From the NCBI GenBank assembly GCA_019218375.1, contig JAHUUK010000004.1, forward strand, positions 62,001 through 126,000: a stretch of DNA of 64,000 nt. The letters run 5' to 3'. The stretch comes from Dermabacteraceae bacterium TAE3-ERU5. Its GTDB lineage: Bacteria; Actinomycetota; Actinomycetes; Actinomycetales; Dermabacteraceae. Positions within the stretch are counted from its first letter, which is position 1; each line of letters opens with the position of its first letter. Below the pieces are notes generated by a model. That model had not been told where the DNA came from and did no database searches. It saw only the letters and a list, made by a program, of their open reading frames with translations. Below, one piece after another: positions 14,327 through 24,103 of this stretch. A program made the translations under genes and the position numbers.

Positions 14327-15250
14327 CTAACACGGGATAAGGCGCTGCAAGGCACCCTGTGTAGCAAGCCCCGGAGACGCCACTCGCCAGCCCTGCGGAT
14401 CCGCTACCACGTTTCGTACCGTCTCCCGCATTTCCTGCCCCGGCTGCGCAAACACGATCACGGTCGGCCCCGCACCGGAAATTGCGGCGGGATATCCCTG
14501 ACTGCGCAGGACCCGCACCAGCTCCACGCTTTCCGGCATTCCGGGGGCGCGGTATTCCTGGTGCAAGACATCGGCGGTGGCATCGAAGAGAAGTTCCGGG
14601 GCGCTGGTGAGCGCGTAAGAAAGCAGCGCTCCCCTGCCCGCGGCGAAGGCGGCATCCGCATGGGGCACGCTCTCGGGCAAAAGGCCCCGTGCCGATTCGG
14701 TCGAAAGCCGATTCTCCGGCACCAGCACCGTGACCGGCCAGCTCACTCCCTCGCGTAGCGCCAGGCTGGTAAAGCCCAGTCTCTCCCCGTGTCCCCAGGC
14801 CAGGGTGACGCCGCCAAGCAGTGCCGGGGCGGCGTTATCCGGGTGCCCCTCGAACTCGGTAGCAAGCTGCAAAATCGCGCGTTTGTCGAGGATCTCCGGG
14901 TCCGAAATCAGGCCGCGCGCGAGCAGGATTCCCGCCAGGGTGGCGGCTGCCGATGAGCCCAGCCCACGCCCGTGGGGAATGCGATTCACGCAGGTCAGGT
15001 TCACACCTATCTGCGGCGCGCCCACGGCATCTAGGGTGCGCCGCAGCGCGCGCACCACCAGGTGGTTTTCGTCCCGCGGCAGTTCCTTAGCGCCCTCGCC
15101 CGAAATTTCGATGTTTACTCCCCCGGCCACGGCCTCCAGGGAAAGGTCATCGCACAGCTCCAGCGCCAGCCCGGCGCAGTCGAAAGCCGGGCCCAGATTT
15201 GCGCTGGTGGCGGGAACGCTAACCCGCGCTTTCGCGTTTACTATCCTCAT
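14327..15250 (-). CDS. thrB: Homoserine kinase
   Basis: 307 residues. The GHMP kinase signature is visible as PHGRGLGSSAAATLAGILLA near residue 95, with an N-terminal VSVPATSANLGPAFDCAGLALE and a C-terminal GAGPTVIVFA. The enzyme phosphorylates L-homoserine with ATP, giving the substrate of ThrC. It follows thrC by 13 bases. No strong Shine-Dalgarno is seen before the ATG, so the start could be translationally coupled. Confidence 0.94.
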   Translation of the reverse strand: MRIVNAKARVSVPATSANLGPAFDCAGLALELCDDLSLEAVAGGVNIEISGEGAKELPRDENHLVVRALRRTLDAVGAPQIGVNLTCVNRIPHGRGLGSSAAATLAGILLARGLISDPEILDKRAILQLATEFEGHPDNAAPALLGGVTLAWGHGERLGFTSLALREGVSWPVTVLVPENRLSTESARGLLPESVPHADAAFAAGRGALLSYALTSAPELLFDATADVLHQEYRAPGMPESVELVRVLRSQGYPAAISGAGPTVIVFAQPGQEMRETVRNVVADPQGWRVASPGLATQGALQRLIPC

Positions 15251-15263
15251 TTAGACGCGGTCC

Positions 15264-16322
15264 CTACAGTCCCATCGCCCGTGCGGCGGCGTCGGTATCT
15301 ACCGAAATCTCGGTGGCGGCCAGCTCGCGTCCCGACAGGGCCGTGTCGATGTCCTTCAGGCCGTTGCCCGTCACGGTGATGACGAAGCGCTTTCCTGCGG
15401 GAACCTCGCCCAGCGCGGCTTTCTTGAGCAGGCCTGCGACTCCGGCGGCCGATGCCGGTTCCACGAAAATGCCTACCTCGCTCGCCAGCTTCGCCTGCGC
15501 AGCCAGGATTTCCTCGTCCGTGACGGCGGTGAAAGCGCCGCCGGATTCGCGCTGCGCGGCCAGCGCCAGATCCCAGGAGGCGGGCGCCCCGATGCGAATC
15601 GCGGTGGCCACCGTCTCCGGGTTTTTCACCGGCCCGCCCTGCAGGAACGGAGCCGCTCCCGCGGCCTGGAAGCCCCACATAATCGGCAGGTTAGCGGTCA
15701 CTCCCGCCTCGCGGTATTCGCGATACCCCATCCAGTAGGCGGAAATGTTGCCGGCGTTGCCGACCGGCAGCAGGTGATAATCGGGGGCCGCGCCGAGGGC
15801 GTCGCAGACCTCGAAAGCCGCCGTCTTTTGCCCCTGCAGCCGGAACGGATTAACGGAGTTCACCAGTTCCACCGGATAGTTGGCGTGCAGCTTGCGGGCG
15901 ATGTTTAGGCAGTCGTCAAAGTTGCCATCCACCTGGATCAGTTCGGCCCCGTGCAGCACCGCCTGCGCCAGTTTCCCGGCGGCAATTTTCCCCTTGGGAA
16001 GCAGCACCACACAGCGCAGCCCCGCGCGGGTTGCGTAGGCGGCGGCCGACGCGCTCGTATTGCCGGTGGAGGCGCAAACCACCACTTCGGCACCCGCGGT
16101 CTTGGCCTTCGACATCGCACTCACCATGCCGCGATCCTTGAACGAGCCGGTGGGGTTAGCGCCCTCCACCTTGATGTGCACCTCGCCCGCAACCAGGTCG
16201 GAAAGCAGCGGCGAATGCACCAGCGGGGTGCCTCCCTCGCCGAGGGTGAGCATGCATTCGTCGTCGTTGAAGGGCAGGAAATCGCGGTATTCGGCGATCA
16301 CGCCGCGCCACTGATGGGCCAT
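15264..16322 (-). CDS. thrC: Threonine synthase
   Basis: 352 residues from the second ATG at 16322 ([16 protein letters not shown]), which is seven bases after AAGGAG; a first ATG at 16328 sits too close to that site. The PLP-binding lysine lies in [13 protein letters not shown], and the phosphate-binding loop is [13 protein letters not shown]. It converts O-phosphohomoserine into threonine. The hom stop and this start are separated by two bases, so translation of the two genes is probably coupled. Confidence 0.95.
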   Translation of the reverse strand: MAHQWRGVIAEYRDFLPFNDDECMLTLGEGGTPLVHSPLLSDLVAGEVHIKVEGANPTGSFKDRGMVSAMSKAKTAGAEVVVCASTGNTSASAAAYATRAGLRCVVLLPKGKIAAGKLAQAVLHGAELIQVDGNFDDCLNIARKLHANYPVELVNSVNPFRLQGQKTAAFEVCDALGAAPDYHLLPVGNAGNISAYWMGYREYREAGVTANLPIMWGFQAAGAAPFLQGGPVKNPETVATAIRIGAPASWDLALAAQRESGGAFTAVTDEEILAAQAKLASEVGIFVEPASAAGVAGLLKKAALGEVPAGKRFVITVTGNGLKDIDTALSGRELAATEISVDTDAAARAMGL

Positions 16323-16324
16323 TT

Positions 16325-17617
16325 TCATTCTCCTTCTACGCGCAGCACGCTAAGCACTCGCGCCACTGATTCGCTATTTGCCAGCTGCGCCAGCGCTTCT
16401 TGCATCGCGGATTCGCTAGCCAGGTGGGTGACGGCTTCCAGGGCCGCGTATTCGTCGCCGTCTGCGCCGGGCAGCGGTTCCTGGTGCACCGTGGCTACGG
16501 ATATGCCGTTTTCGCTCAGCACCGACGCTACCGCGGCGAGCACGCCGGGGCGATCATGCACCTGCAGCGAAACGTAGAAACGGCTGTGCAGTTCGCTAAG
16601 CGGCACGATCGCCAAATCCGCGTAGCGAGATTCGCGCGGCCCGTGGCCGGAAACCACCCGGTTGCGCGCGGCGGTGACCAGATCGCCCAGCACGGCAGAA
16701 GCCGTCGGCGCGCCGCCCGCTCCCTGCCCGTAAAACATGAGGCTGCCCGCGGCTTCCGCCTCCACGAAGACCGCGTTGTAAGCGCCGCCCACGGAAGCCA
16801 GCGGGTGATTCTTGCGCAGCATAACCGGGTACACGCGCGCAGAAACCCCGTTTTCCAGGCGTTCCGCGATGCTAAGCAGTTTCACCACCCGGCCCATGCG
16901 TTCGGCGGCGCGAATATCGGCGCTGGATATTTCCCTGATGCCCTCGGCGGTCACGTCGGCCATGCTGACCCTGGTGTGGAACGCCAGCGAACCCAGGATC
17001 GCGGCCTTGGCCGCCGCGTCAAGTCCGTCCACGTCGGCGGTCGGGTCCGCCTCGGCGTAGCCGAGCTCCTGCGCTTTGGCGAGCGCTTGCGAGAACGACT
17101 GCCCGGTGCTGCTCATCGCATCCAGGATGTAGTTCGTGGTGCCGTTCACGATGCCCAGCACGCGCTTTACGCTGTCCCCCGCCAGGGATTCGCGGATCGG
17201 CCGCACCAGCGGAATGGCTCCCGCGACGGCGGCTTCGTAATAGATATCCACGCCGTTTTTGTCCGCCGCTTCGTAAAGCTTGGCTCCCTGCTGGGCCAGC
17301 AGCGCTTTGTTGGCGGTGACCACGCTCGCGCCGGATGCGATGGCTTTCAGCAGCAGCGTTCCCGCGGGTTCGATTCCGCCCATGACCTCAACCACGATGT
17401 CGGCGTCGGCCACCAGGCTCTTCGCGTCGTCGGTCAGCAGTTCGCGGGGAATGTGCGCGCCCCGCTCCCGTGTCAGGTCGCGTACCGCGACCCCCGTCAC
17501 CCGGTAGGGCGCGCCGATTCGATGTTCGAGGTCTTCACGCTGCTCAGCAAGCAGGCGCATGACCTCCGCGCCCACGGTTCCGGCACCGAGCACGGCAATA
17601 CGCAGGGTAGGGGTCAT
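16325..17617 (-). CDS. hom: Homoserine dehydrogenase with ACT domain
   Basis: 430 residues. The N-terminal NAD(P) fold begins [21 protein letters not shown]. The catalytic region contains [15 protein letters not shown] and [11 protein letters not shown], and a C-terminal ACT domain (residues about 350-430, [24 protein letters not shown]) would bind threonine for feedback inhibition. The enzyme reduces aspartate semialdehyde to homoserine. It heads the hom-thrC-thrB block and follows lysA after 42 bases. A strong AAAGGAGAGAG precedes the ATG. Confidence 0.95.
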   Translation of the reverse strand: MTPTLRIAVLGAGTVGAEVMRLLAEQREDLEHRIGAPYRVTGVAVRDLTRERGAHIPRELLTDDAKSLVADADIVVEVMGGIEPAGTLLLKAIASGASVVTANKALLAQQGAKLYEAADKNGVDIYYEAAVAGAIPLVRPIRESLAGDSVKRVLGIVNGTTNYILDAMSSTGQSFSQALAKAQELGYAEADPTADVDGLDAAAKAAILGSLAFHTRVSMADVTAEGIREISSADIRAAERMGRVVKLLSIAERLENGVSARVYPVMLRKNHPLASVGGAYNAVFVEAEAAGSLMFYGQGAGGAPTASAVLGDLVTAARNRVVSGHGPRESRYADLAIVPLSELHSRFYVSLQVHDRPGVLAAVASVLSENGISVATVHQEPLPGADGDEYAALEAVTHLASESAMQEALAQLANSESVARVLSVLRVEGE

Positions 17618-17659
17618 TTCTCTCTCCTTTGGATTTCCCGGGCGCGGGGCCCGGTGTGG

Positions 17660-19093
17660 CTAGCGTGCTTCCCGCACGCTCTCTGACACGCCGGCATCGA
17701 GGGCCAGCAGATCGGCTTCGCTTTCCCGGCGCACCATGAGGCGGGATTCTCCCTGGCCGACAGAAACTACGGCCGGGCGCGGAACATGGTTGTAATTGGA
17801 GGCGAGCGAGTAGCAGTAGGCGCCGGTGACGGGCACCGCAACGATGTCCCCGCGATGCACGTCCGCGGGCAGGTATTCGTCCTTCACCACGATGTCGCCG
17901 CTCTCGCAGTGCTTACCGACGATACGCACTACCGCCGGATCCACCGGGGAAGTGCGCGAAGCCAGCAGACAGGAATAGTCGGCGTCGTAGAGGGCGGTGC
18001 GAATGTTGTCGCTCATGCCGCCGTCTACGGAAACGTAGAGGCGCTTATGCGCGCCGCTCACCTGCACGTTCTTTACGGTGCCGACCGTGTAAAGGGTGGT
18101 TCCGGCAGGGCCGACGATCGCGCGCCCCGGTTCGAAGGAAAGGTGCGGATAGGGGAAGTCACCGCACTGCTCGCGCACGATTTCGGCCAGCAGCGGGGCC
18201 AGCTCCGCCGGGGTCTTAGGTGCGTGCTGGGTGTTGTACATGACGCCGAAGCCGCCGCCCAGGTCAAGTTCGGGCAGAACCACGCCGTGTTCTTCGCGCA
18301 CGCGCACCAGCAGGTCGATCACGCGGCGGGCCGCAATCTCAAAACCGCCCACGTCGAAGATTTGGGAGCCGATGTGGGAATGTACGCCGAGCAGGTTCAG
18401 CTCGCTGCGTTCCAGCACCAGCCGCACGGCTTCGTCGGCCACTCCTCCGGTCAGGGAAAGCCCGAACTTCTGATCTTCGTGCGCGGTGGCAATGAATTCG
18501 TGCGTGTGCGCTTCAACGCCCGCGGTAACGCGCAGCATTACGGGGGCCTGCACTCCCAGTGCGGCGGCGATGTCAGCGACGCGATCGATTTCTTCCAGGG
18601 AATCGATAACCAGCCTGCCGACCCCGTATTCCAGGGCCGCACGAATTTCCTGATCCGACTTGTTATTGCCGTGGAAGGCGATCTGCGCGCCGGGCATTGC
18701 GGCGGCTTTCGCTACCGCGAGTTCGCCGCCGGTGCAGACGTCAAGGTTCAGCCCCTCTTCACGCACCCAGCGCACCACCGAGGTGCACAGGAAAGCCTTT
18801 CCCGCATAAAAGATGCTGGCTCCGTTGAGCGGCGCGAAAGCAGCCGCAAATTCGTTTTTAAATTCGCGGGCGCGCGAGCGAAAATCTGCCTCGTCCACCA
18901 CCAGCAGGGGGCTGCCGTGGTTTGCCAGCAGATCCCGTGCGGGCACGCCGCCGAAGCTCATCTGTCCCGATTCTTCGCGGGTCGTCTGCCTGGACCAGAG
19001 GCCGGGAATAAGCGCATTAACGTCATCCGGATAGGGCAGCCAGGTAGGGCTTGCATCATTACCGTGTAGGGCTCCGGCTTCGTGGGCGCGCAC
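17660..19093 (-). CDS. lysA: Diaminopimelate decarboxylase
   Basis: 477 residues from the GTG at 19093 (VRAHEAGALH), six bases after AAGGGG; an in-frame ATG at 19099 overlaps that ribosome site. VRAHEAGAL is the usual start of actinobacterial LysA. The PLP-binding lysine is in SIFYAGKAFLC, and the HSHIGSQIFD and ELDLGGGFGVMY motifs of fold-III decarboxylases follow. The enzyme decarboxylates meso-diaminopimelate to lysine. The usual upstream neighbour argS is absent; a tRNA-Arg gene lies there instead. Confidence 0.94.
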   Translation of the reverse strand: MRAHEAGALHGNDASPTWLPYPDDVNALIPGLWSRQTTREESGQMSFGGVPARDLLANHGSPLLVVDEADFRSRAREFKNEFAAAFAPLNGASIFYAGKAFLCTSVVRWVREEGLNLDVCTGGELAVAKAAAMPGAQIAFHGNNKSDQEIRAALEYGVGRLVIDSLEEIDRVADIAAALGVQAPVMLRVTAGVEAHTHEFIATAHEDQKFGLSLTGGVADEAVRLVLERSELNLLGVHSHIGSQIFDVGGFEIAARRVIDLLVRVREEHGVVLPELDLGGGFGVMYNTQHAPKTPAELAPLLAEIVREQCGDFPYPHLSFEPGRAIVGPAGTTLYTVGTVKNVQVSGAHKRLYVSVDGGMSDNIRTALYDADYSCLLASRTSPVDPAVVRIVGKHCESGDIVVKDEYLPADVHRGDIVAVPVTGAYCYSLASNYNHVPRPAVVSVGQGESRLMVRRESEADLLALDAGVSESVREAR

Positions 19094-19220
19094 GCACATC
19101 CCCTTATGTAGAAGTTCTTTTAACTAACGGGGCCTAAATGCCCCGTATCTGCAGTTAAAGCCTACCGGGAAGCGAAAGGATCCCCCTAGAAGATGACATG
19201 AAAGGGTGCCACAATACGCA

Positions 19221-19250
19221 AAAGCCCGGGCGCAAAGCACCCGGGCTATT
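19221..19250 (-). terminator. Terminator of tRNA-Arg(CCG)
   Basis: On the minus strand AGCCCGGG and CCCGGGCT form an 8-bp stem with a TGCTTTGCG-type loop, followed by TTTTGCG. It lies immediately after the tRNA 3' end. Confidence 0.8.
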
Positions 19251-19253
19251 TTG

Positions 19254-19326
19254 TGCCCGCGACAGGATTCGAACCTACGACCTTCTGCTCCGGAGGCAGA
19301 CGCTCTATCCACTGAGCTACGCGGGC
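19254..19326 (-). tRNA. tRNA-Arg, anticodon CCG
   Basis: 73 bases on the minus strand. The acceptor stem GCCCGCG/CGCGGGC, D arm, anticodon stem TCTGC/GCAGA with loop CTCCGGA, and T arm GGTTCGAATCC are all present. CCA is not encoded. It reads CGG arginine codons. Confidence 0.95.
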
Positions 19327-19374
19327 GTGCAGGTTACATCTTAACAGCGGCCCCGCAGAGCGACGGGAACCGGC

Positions 19375-19395
19375 AAGTAGTTTGTGACACTACTT
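19375..19395. repeat. Inverted repeat after tsaD
   Basis: AAGTAGT and ACTACTT are perfect 7-base arms around a 7-base spacer. It lies 9 bases beyond the tsaD stop and upstream of tRNA-Arg on the same strand. There is no T-run, so it may be a weak terminator or transcript end stabiliser. Confidence 0.4.
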
Positions 19396-19404
19396 ACCGC
19401 CGTT

Positions 19405-20463
19405 TTATAGCGCTGCCGGTAACGGTAGCTGTGCCCCGTGCAGCACGGCCGACGGGTCGGCTGAGATCGCCAGTCCACTCGGTTCCGCCCCGGAACGCAC
19501 CAACAGGTCACCGACGGCGGCGATCATCGCGCCGTTGTCGGTGCACAGCGAGGGACGCGGCACACGCAGTTCGATGCCCGCTTCGGCGCAGCGCAGCGCG
19601 GCCACCTCGCGCAAACGAGCGTTTGCGGCCACGCCGCCCACGATTACCAGGGTGTCAATGTTTTCGTCCTTGCAGGCGCGCAGCGCCTTAGCCACCAGTA
19701 CCTCCACCACGGCGTCCTGGAAAGAAGCGGCGATGTCGGCCACCGGCACGGCCTCTCCCTTATGCTCAAGGGTTTCCACGGTGCGGGCAACGGAGGTTTT
19801 CAGACCAGAGAAGCTGAACGTGTAGCGCGGATCGCTGCCCTTCATAAGTGCGCGCGGGAACGAGAACGCACCGGGATCCCCCGTGGCAGCAGCACGGGAA
19901 ACGGCGGGGCCGCCGGGATAGCCCAGCCCCAGCAGGCGGGATACCTTATCGAATGCTTCTCCGGCGGCATCGTCGAGGGTGTCCCCCAGGTGCACGATGG
20001 GTTCGCGCACCAGGTCGGTCACTTTCAGAATCGAGGTGTGCCCGCCGGAAACGATAAGCGTGATCGAGCGTGCGGGCAGCGGGCCGTGATCCAGCGTGTC
20101 GGCAGCCGCGTGCCCCGCGAGGTGGTGCACGCCGTAGAGCGGCACGCCCAGGCTCCAGGCAATGGCCTTGGCCGACGCGAGGCCGACGTGCACGGCGGTC
20201 GCGAGTCCGGGGCCGGAGGTAGCGGCCACGTGGGTGATGTCGGAAAGCTCCACCCCAGCGTCGGCGAGAGCCAGGTGCAGCGTCGGCACCGCCGCATCCA
20301 GGTGCGCCCGGGCCGCGAGTTCGGGCACGACCCCGCCGAAAGCCGCGTGCTGGCTGGCGCTCGATGCCAACCCCTGACCGAGCAGCTTGCCCTCGCTGAC
20401 TATGCCGAAGCCGGTTTCGTCGCAGGAAGATTCGACGCCGAGTACGACAGGTTGGCGAGACAT
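19405..20463 (-). CDS. tsaD: tRNA N6-adenosine threonylcarbamoyltransferase
   Basis: 352 residues from the ATG at 20463 (MSRQPVVLGVESSCDETGFG), eight bases after AAGGAG. A longer frame reaches 20535 but has no ribosome site and non-conserved sequence. The metal-binding histidines lie in YGVHHLAGHAAA, and the ASKH nucleotide-binding segment LIVSGGHTSILKV follows. TsaD attaches the threonylcarbamoyl group to A37 of tRNAs reading ANN codons, using the product of the YrdC enzyme at 8975-9898. TsaB and TsaE are not in this window. Confidence 0.95.
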   Translation of the reverse strand: MSRQPVVLGVESSCDETGFGIVSEGKLLGQGLASSASQHAAFGGVVPELAARAHLDAAVPTLHLALADAGVELSDITHVAATSGPGLATAVHVGLASAKAIAWSLGVPLYGVHHLAGHAAADTLDHGPLPARSITLIVSGGHTSILKVTDLVREPIVHLGDTLDDAAGEAFDKVSRLLGLGYPGGPAVSRAAATGDPGAFSFPRALMKGSDPRYTFSFSGLKTSVARTVETLEHKGEAVPVADIAASFQDAVVEVLVAKALRACKDENIDTLVIVGGVAANARLREVAALRCAEAGIELRVPRPSLCTDNGAMIAAVGDLLVRSGAEPSGLAISADPSAVLHGAQLPLPAAL

Positions 20464-20553
20464 GACAGCTCCTTGTTCGTGGCACACGATAAAAATGGCG
20501 ACCCGCATAAGCGGGCCGCCACCTTGCCGCACCATAGTACGGCGAAAAAGTTT

Positions 20554-21354
20554 TTAGCGCAGAAGGCTGATCGGGTTCGAGTACTGGCCGTCCCGGTTCA
20601 TCTTCGCGAAGTGCAGGTGGCAGCCGGTGGAGCGGCCCGTGGAGCCGACATTACCGATTACCTGGCCCTGGCTGACCTGCTGGCCCGCACGTACCTTGTA
20701 GGCGGAAAGGTGGAAGTAGCCGGTGATGACACCGTTTCCGTGATCAACCTTGATGCGGTTGCCGCTGGCGCCGCTGTACTGCGCCTCGATTACCTTGCCT
20801 GCGGCGGCTGCGCGCACCGGGGTGCCGCAGCTCGCGCCGAAGTCGATGCCGTCATGCAGCTTGCGGTAGCCCAGGGTGGGGTGAACGCGCCAGCCGTAGC
20901 CGCTCGTAATGGGGGCGTTAACCGGGTGGATGTAGCCGCTGGAGCTGGACTTCGGAGCATCCTGCGCAGCCTCGGGGGCAGCGGCGGGAGCTTCCTTGGG
21001 CTTTTCGATGCTTACGTCGGGAAGAGCGTCCTTGGTGAACTGCTTTTTCACGTCGTCTTCGGAAGCTACCGGAAGGGCCGCGCGCTGCAGCGAACGGTTC
21101 GCGGTGGCGGAGTTTTCGCGTACGGCACCGGCGCTGGTTGCTTCCTGTCCCAGAGCCTGCGGCTCGGTAGCGGCATCGCTCAGGTTGCCGCCCGCGGCGC
21201 TGGCGATGGGAACGGCGATAGTGGCAGTTGCCAGGACGCCCATCATGCCGACTCGAACACCGGTCGTAGTGGCGCTGCTTGCGCGACGACGGCGGGCCTT
21301 CTGGGAACGCAGCGGCCGTACCTGGGCGCGTCCTGCTGCACGATGAGTCGCCAC
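20554..21354 (-). CDS. Secreted M23 family metallopeptidase
   Basis: 266 residues from a GTG at 21354, seven bases after TGGAGGA; the open frame extends further upstream without support. A basic N-terminus (KARRRRASS) and a hydrophobic stretch (GVRVGMMGVLATATIAVPIASA, about residues 30-52) act as signal or anchor. A low-complexity Ala/Glu/Pro linker follows. The C-terminal LytM domain shows zinc ligands in LHDGIDFGA and CHLHFAK. It probably cuts peptidoglycan cross-links during growth or division. Linked cell-wall hydrolases are often controlled through a structured leader, and a hairpin is seen upstream. Confidence 0.88.
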   Translation of the reverse strand: MATHRAAGRAQVRPLRSQKARRRRASSATTTGVRVGMMGVLATATIAVPIASAAGGNLSDAATEPQALGQEATSAGAVRENSATANRSLQRAALPVASEDDVKKQFTKDALPDVSIEKPKEAPAAAPEAAQDAPKSSSSGYIHPVNAPITSGYGWRVHPTLGYRKLHDGIDFGASCGTPVRAAAAGKVIEAQYSGASGNRIKVDHGNGVITGYFHLSAYKVRAGQQVSQGQVIGNVGSTGRSTGCHLHFAKMNRDGQYSNPISLLR

Positions 21355-21391
21355 GAAGAAATCCTCCAGAAGTAATTGGGTGCGGAGTAAA

Positions 21392-21437
21392 AGGCCCTGC
21401 GGGAAGCGGCTTGCCGTTCCGGGCAAGCGGGCGCCTT
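21392..21437 (-). promoter_or_regulatory. Structured 5' leader hairpin of the M23 gene
   Basis: On the minus strand GCTTGCC and GGCAAGC (21409-21428 on the plus strand) form a perfect 7-bp stem with a 6-base loop. An outer partial helix pairs GTAAAGG with CCTTTTAC, leaving one bulge. The structure lies about 35-80 bases before the ribosome site. I looked for the conserved ydaO c-di-AMP riboswitch segments and did not find them. Confidence 0.4.
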
Positions 21438-21563
21438 TACAACCTCAACCAATCTAGCAATCGGTAGCCGGGCTTTCGGAAACCTAAAGCGTTCATTACG
21501 AATTCTTTACGAAAAACCCTTAAATGCCCCGCTGAGCTGTGACTCTGTCAAGATAAAGGCCCC

Positions 21564-22613
21564 TTAGAGGGAGCGCTGCATCACATCTTTTACTTCGCCA
21601 ACAAGTTCTTCCAGGATGTCTTCCAGGAAAACCGCGCCGATGCTGCGGGCATTTGCGCTGTCTACTCGCGCCATGTGGGCACCGTTGTACTGCATCGCGC
21701 GCAGCACTTCTTCCACCGTGTCGTCGGCGGTAACGGAAACTACCGCGCGCACGCTGCCGGGATGAATCGGCGCGGTGTAGGCGGTGTCTTCGTCGCTGGT
21801 TTCCAGCAGGACGTCTTTCAGGTGCAGGTAACCGACCAGGTCCCCCGCGTCGTTACGCACCCCGATGCGGCTAAAGCCGGTGCTCGCCACGAGTTCTTCG
21901 AACTGCTGCGGCGTGATGTCGTAGGTGACGGTGACCAGGTTTTCCATCGCGATCATGACGTCTTGCGCGGTGTGGTCGGAAAACTCGATTGCGCCCGCGA
22001 GCAGGCCCTGCTCGTCGTCCAGCAGGCCCTCCTTGCGCGATTCGTCCACGATGGCGGCGATGTCGGCGGCGGTCAGATCGCTCTCTACCTCATCGCGCGG
22101 CTCCACCCCGAATAGGCGCAGCACGGCGTTGGCGAAAGAGTTAAGCAGCCAAATGATCGGGTGGCAGACCTTGGATACGGCCACCAGCGGCGGTGCAAGC
22201 AGCAGCGCCGCCCCCACGGGCAGGGCGATGGAAAGGTTTTTGGGCACCATTTCGCCAAACACAACGTGTAGATAGGAGGCGATGGTGAGCGCGATTACGA
22301 AAGCGATGGGGTGTGTCAGCGCCGGGGAAAGCCCCACCTGCGTGAGCAGCGGTTCGATGCCGTGCGCGATCGCGGGCTCTGCCACCGCGCCCAGTGTCAC
22401 CGAACAAACCGTGACCCCGAACTGGGCGGTGGCCAGCATCATGGATAGGTTTTCCACCGCGTAGAGGGCCGAAATGGCTCCCGTGCGGCGTTCCGCTACC
22501 AGCGGCTCCAGTTGGCTGCGACGCGCCGACATGACGGCAAATTCCGCGCCCACGAAGAAGGCGTTGCCGACCAGCATCAGCAGGCCGATAAACAGTGCCA
22601 GTGAGTCCGACAT
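21564..22613 (-). CDS. CNNM/CBS-domain membrane protein (HlyC/CorC family)
   Basis: 349 residues. The N-terminal CNNM (DUF21) domain has about four membrane helices (GLLMLVGNAFFVGAEFAVMSARRSQL; GEMVPKNLSIA). Two CBS motifs follow (residues about 200-340, IAMENLVTVTYD; VSVTADDTVEEVLRAM). There is no C-terminal CorC transporter-associated domain, in contrast to its neighbour. The family is linked to Mg or Co export; the substrate here is unproven. Its start overlaps the stop of the upstream paralogue by one base (TGATG), so the two are probably made together and may assemble as a heteromer. Confidence 0.88.
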   Translation of the reverse strand: MSDSLALFIGLLMLVGNAFFVGAEFAVMSARRSQLEPLVAERRTGAISALYAVENLSMMLATAQFGVTVCSVTLGAVAEPAIAHGIEPLLTQVGLSPALTHPIAFVIALTIASYLHVVFGEMVPKNLSIALPVGAALLLAPPLVAVSKVCHPIIWLLNSFANAVLRLFGVEPRDEVESDLTAADIAAIVDESRKEGLLDDEQGLLAGAIEFSDHTAQDVMIAMENLVTVTYDITPQQFEELVASTGFSRIGVRNDAGDLVGYLHLKDVLLETSDEDTAYTAPIHPGSVRAVVSVTADDTVEEVLRAMQYNGAHMARVDSANARSIGAVFLEDILEELVGEVKDVMQRSL

Positions 22614-23938
22614 CAGTTTTCCTCCTCCTGCTTGCTAGCGTTTTTGCGGCAGAGGCGCACCTGGTCTACGCGCCGCCCTTCCATGGCCACGACCTCGATC
22701 TGCACGCCGTCTACCTCTACCGTGTCGCCCACCTTGGGGATCGCGCCCAGGGTGTCCATGACCAGGCCTCCCAGGGTGTCGTAATCGGTGGTTTCGGGCA
22801 GGCGGATACCGATGTCGCGCAGCACCTCGTCGGGACGCATCAGGCCTGAAACCAGCCAGGAACCGTCTCCCGATTCTCCCGGCACGTAGCGGTCGGTTTC
22901 GTCGCTGTCGTGTTCGTCGGAAACCTCGCCGACGATCTCCTCCACCACGTCCTCCAGGGTGACGATTCCGGCGGTGCCGCCGTATTCGTCCACCACCACG
23001 GCCATTTGGGTGCCCAGTTCACGCAGCTCGATCAGCAGGGAACCCAGCTCTACCGTTTCGGGTACGCGCGGGATGTCTTTCATGAGGGCGCTTACGGGCG
23101 TATCGGCGCGCCGTTCACGCGGCACCGAGAAAGCCTGGCGCACCTGCACCACACCCACCACGTCGTCTTCGGAAGAATCGATTACCGGGAAGCGCGAGTG
23201 GCCGCTTTCCCTGGTGCGCGCCAGCAGATCGAGCGCGTTATCGTCCTTGCGCAGGGAAATCATGGCGCCGCGATGCGTCATGACGTCGGCTGCGGTGCGT
23301 TCGGAAAGCTGCAGCGTGCGCGAAAGCAGCACCGCCGTGCCGGTATCAAGGGTGCCTGCGGCGGCGGAGCGGCGCACCAGGGCGTCCAGTTCCGATGCGG
23401 AGCGTGCGGCCGACAGCTCCTCCTGCGGTTCCACCCCGAACAGGCGCAGCACGCCGTTCGCGGTGCCGTTGAACATCACGATGAGGGGCTTGAAGAGCAT
23501 GGTGAAAAACGCCTGCATGGGGGCCACCACGCGGGCCGTTGCCAGCGGCGCGGAGATCGCCATGTTCTTCGGAATCAGTTCGCCCACGATCATGGAGAAC
23601 GCGTAGGCCACCGCCAGGGCTACCGCCACTGCGGCCACGGAAATAATTTCCTGCGAAACCCCGGAAGAGGACAGCAGGCTGGTGAAGATGCGGGTGAGCG
23701 GTTCCTGCACCGCGAAACCGAACAGCAGGGTGGTGATCGTGATACCGACCTGCGCGCCGGAAAGGTGGGTGGAGAGCTGCCCCAGCGAGGCGAGCACCTT
23801 TTCGGCTCCCTTATCGCCTTCGTCCCGGGCTTTTTCTACCGTGTGGCGATCAAGCGCTACCAGGGAGAATTCGGCGGCGACGAACACACCCGTACCGAGG
23901 GTGAGCAGTACGCCCACGAAAAGCATTAGCCAGATCAC
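22613..23938 (-). CDS. CNNM/CBS/CorC_HlyC-domain membrane protein
   Basis: 441 residues. A CNNM membrane domain (LGTGVFVAAEFSLVALDRHTVEK; VGELIPKNMAIS), a CBS pair (residues about 205-335) and a C-terminal CorC_HlyC domain (DTLGGLVMDTLGAIPKVGDTVEVDGVQIEV) form the full-length family architecture. It is a candidate divalent cation transporter or regulator. It is coupled by a one-base overlap to the shorter paralogue downstream. Its 5' side faces kgd across a roughly 240-base divergent intergenic region. Confidence 0.9.
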   Translation of the reverse strand: MIWLMLFVGVLLTLGTGVFVAAEFSLVALDRHTVEKARDEGDKGAEKVLASLGQLSTHLSGAQVGITITTLLFGFAVQEPLTRIFTSLLSSSGVSQEIISVAAVAVALAVAYAFSMIVGELIPKNMAISAPLATARVVAPMQAFFTMLFKPLIVMFNGTANGVLRLFGVEPQEELSAARSASELDALVRRSAAAGTLDTGTAVLLSRTLQLSERTAADVMTHRGAMISLRKDDNALDLLARTRESGHSRFPVIDSSEDDVVGVVQVRQAFSVPRERRADTPVSALMKDIPRVPETVELGSLLIELRELGTQMAVVVDEYGGTAGIVTLEDVVEEIVGEVSDEHDSDETDRYVPGESGDGSWLVSGLMRPDEVLRDIGIRLPETTDYDTLGGLVMDTLGAIPKVGDTVEVDGVQIEVVAMEGRRVDQVRLCRKNASKQEEEN

Positions 23939-24103
23939 CGGGCACCTCCCCGGCGAAAGGGGCGCGCCGCGTGCGCGCGCGAAAAGAAACGGGGGCCCGG
24001 CACTGCCGGGCTGGGACTCGGTAACGGGTCAGCATTCATTATGAAACGAGATTATATGCGAGCCGGCGCCAAAGCGGTTATTCCGCATGGGCCGACTCAC
24101 CCC

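Noticed and set aside
21361-21540. A ydaO c-di-AMP riboswitch before the M23 gene
   Set aside because: The conserved segments are absent; only a generic hairpin is present.
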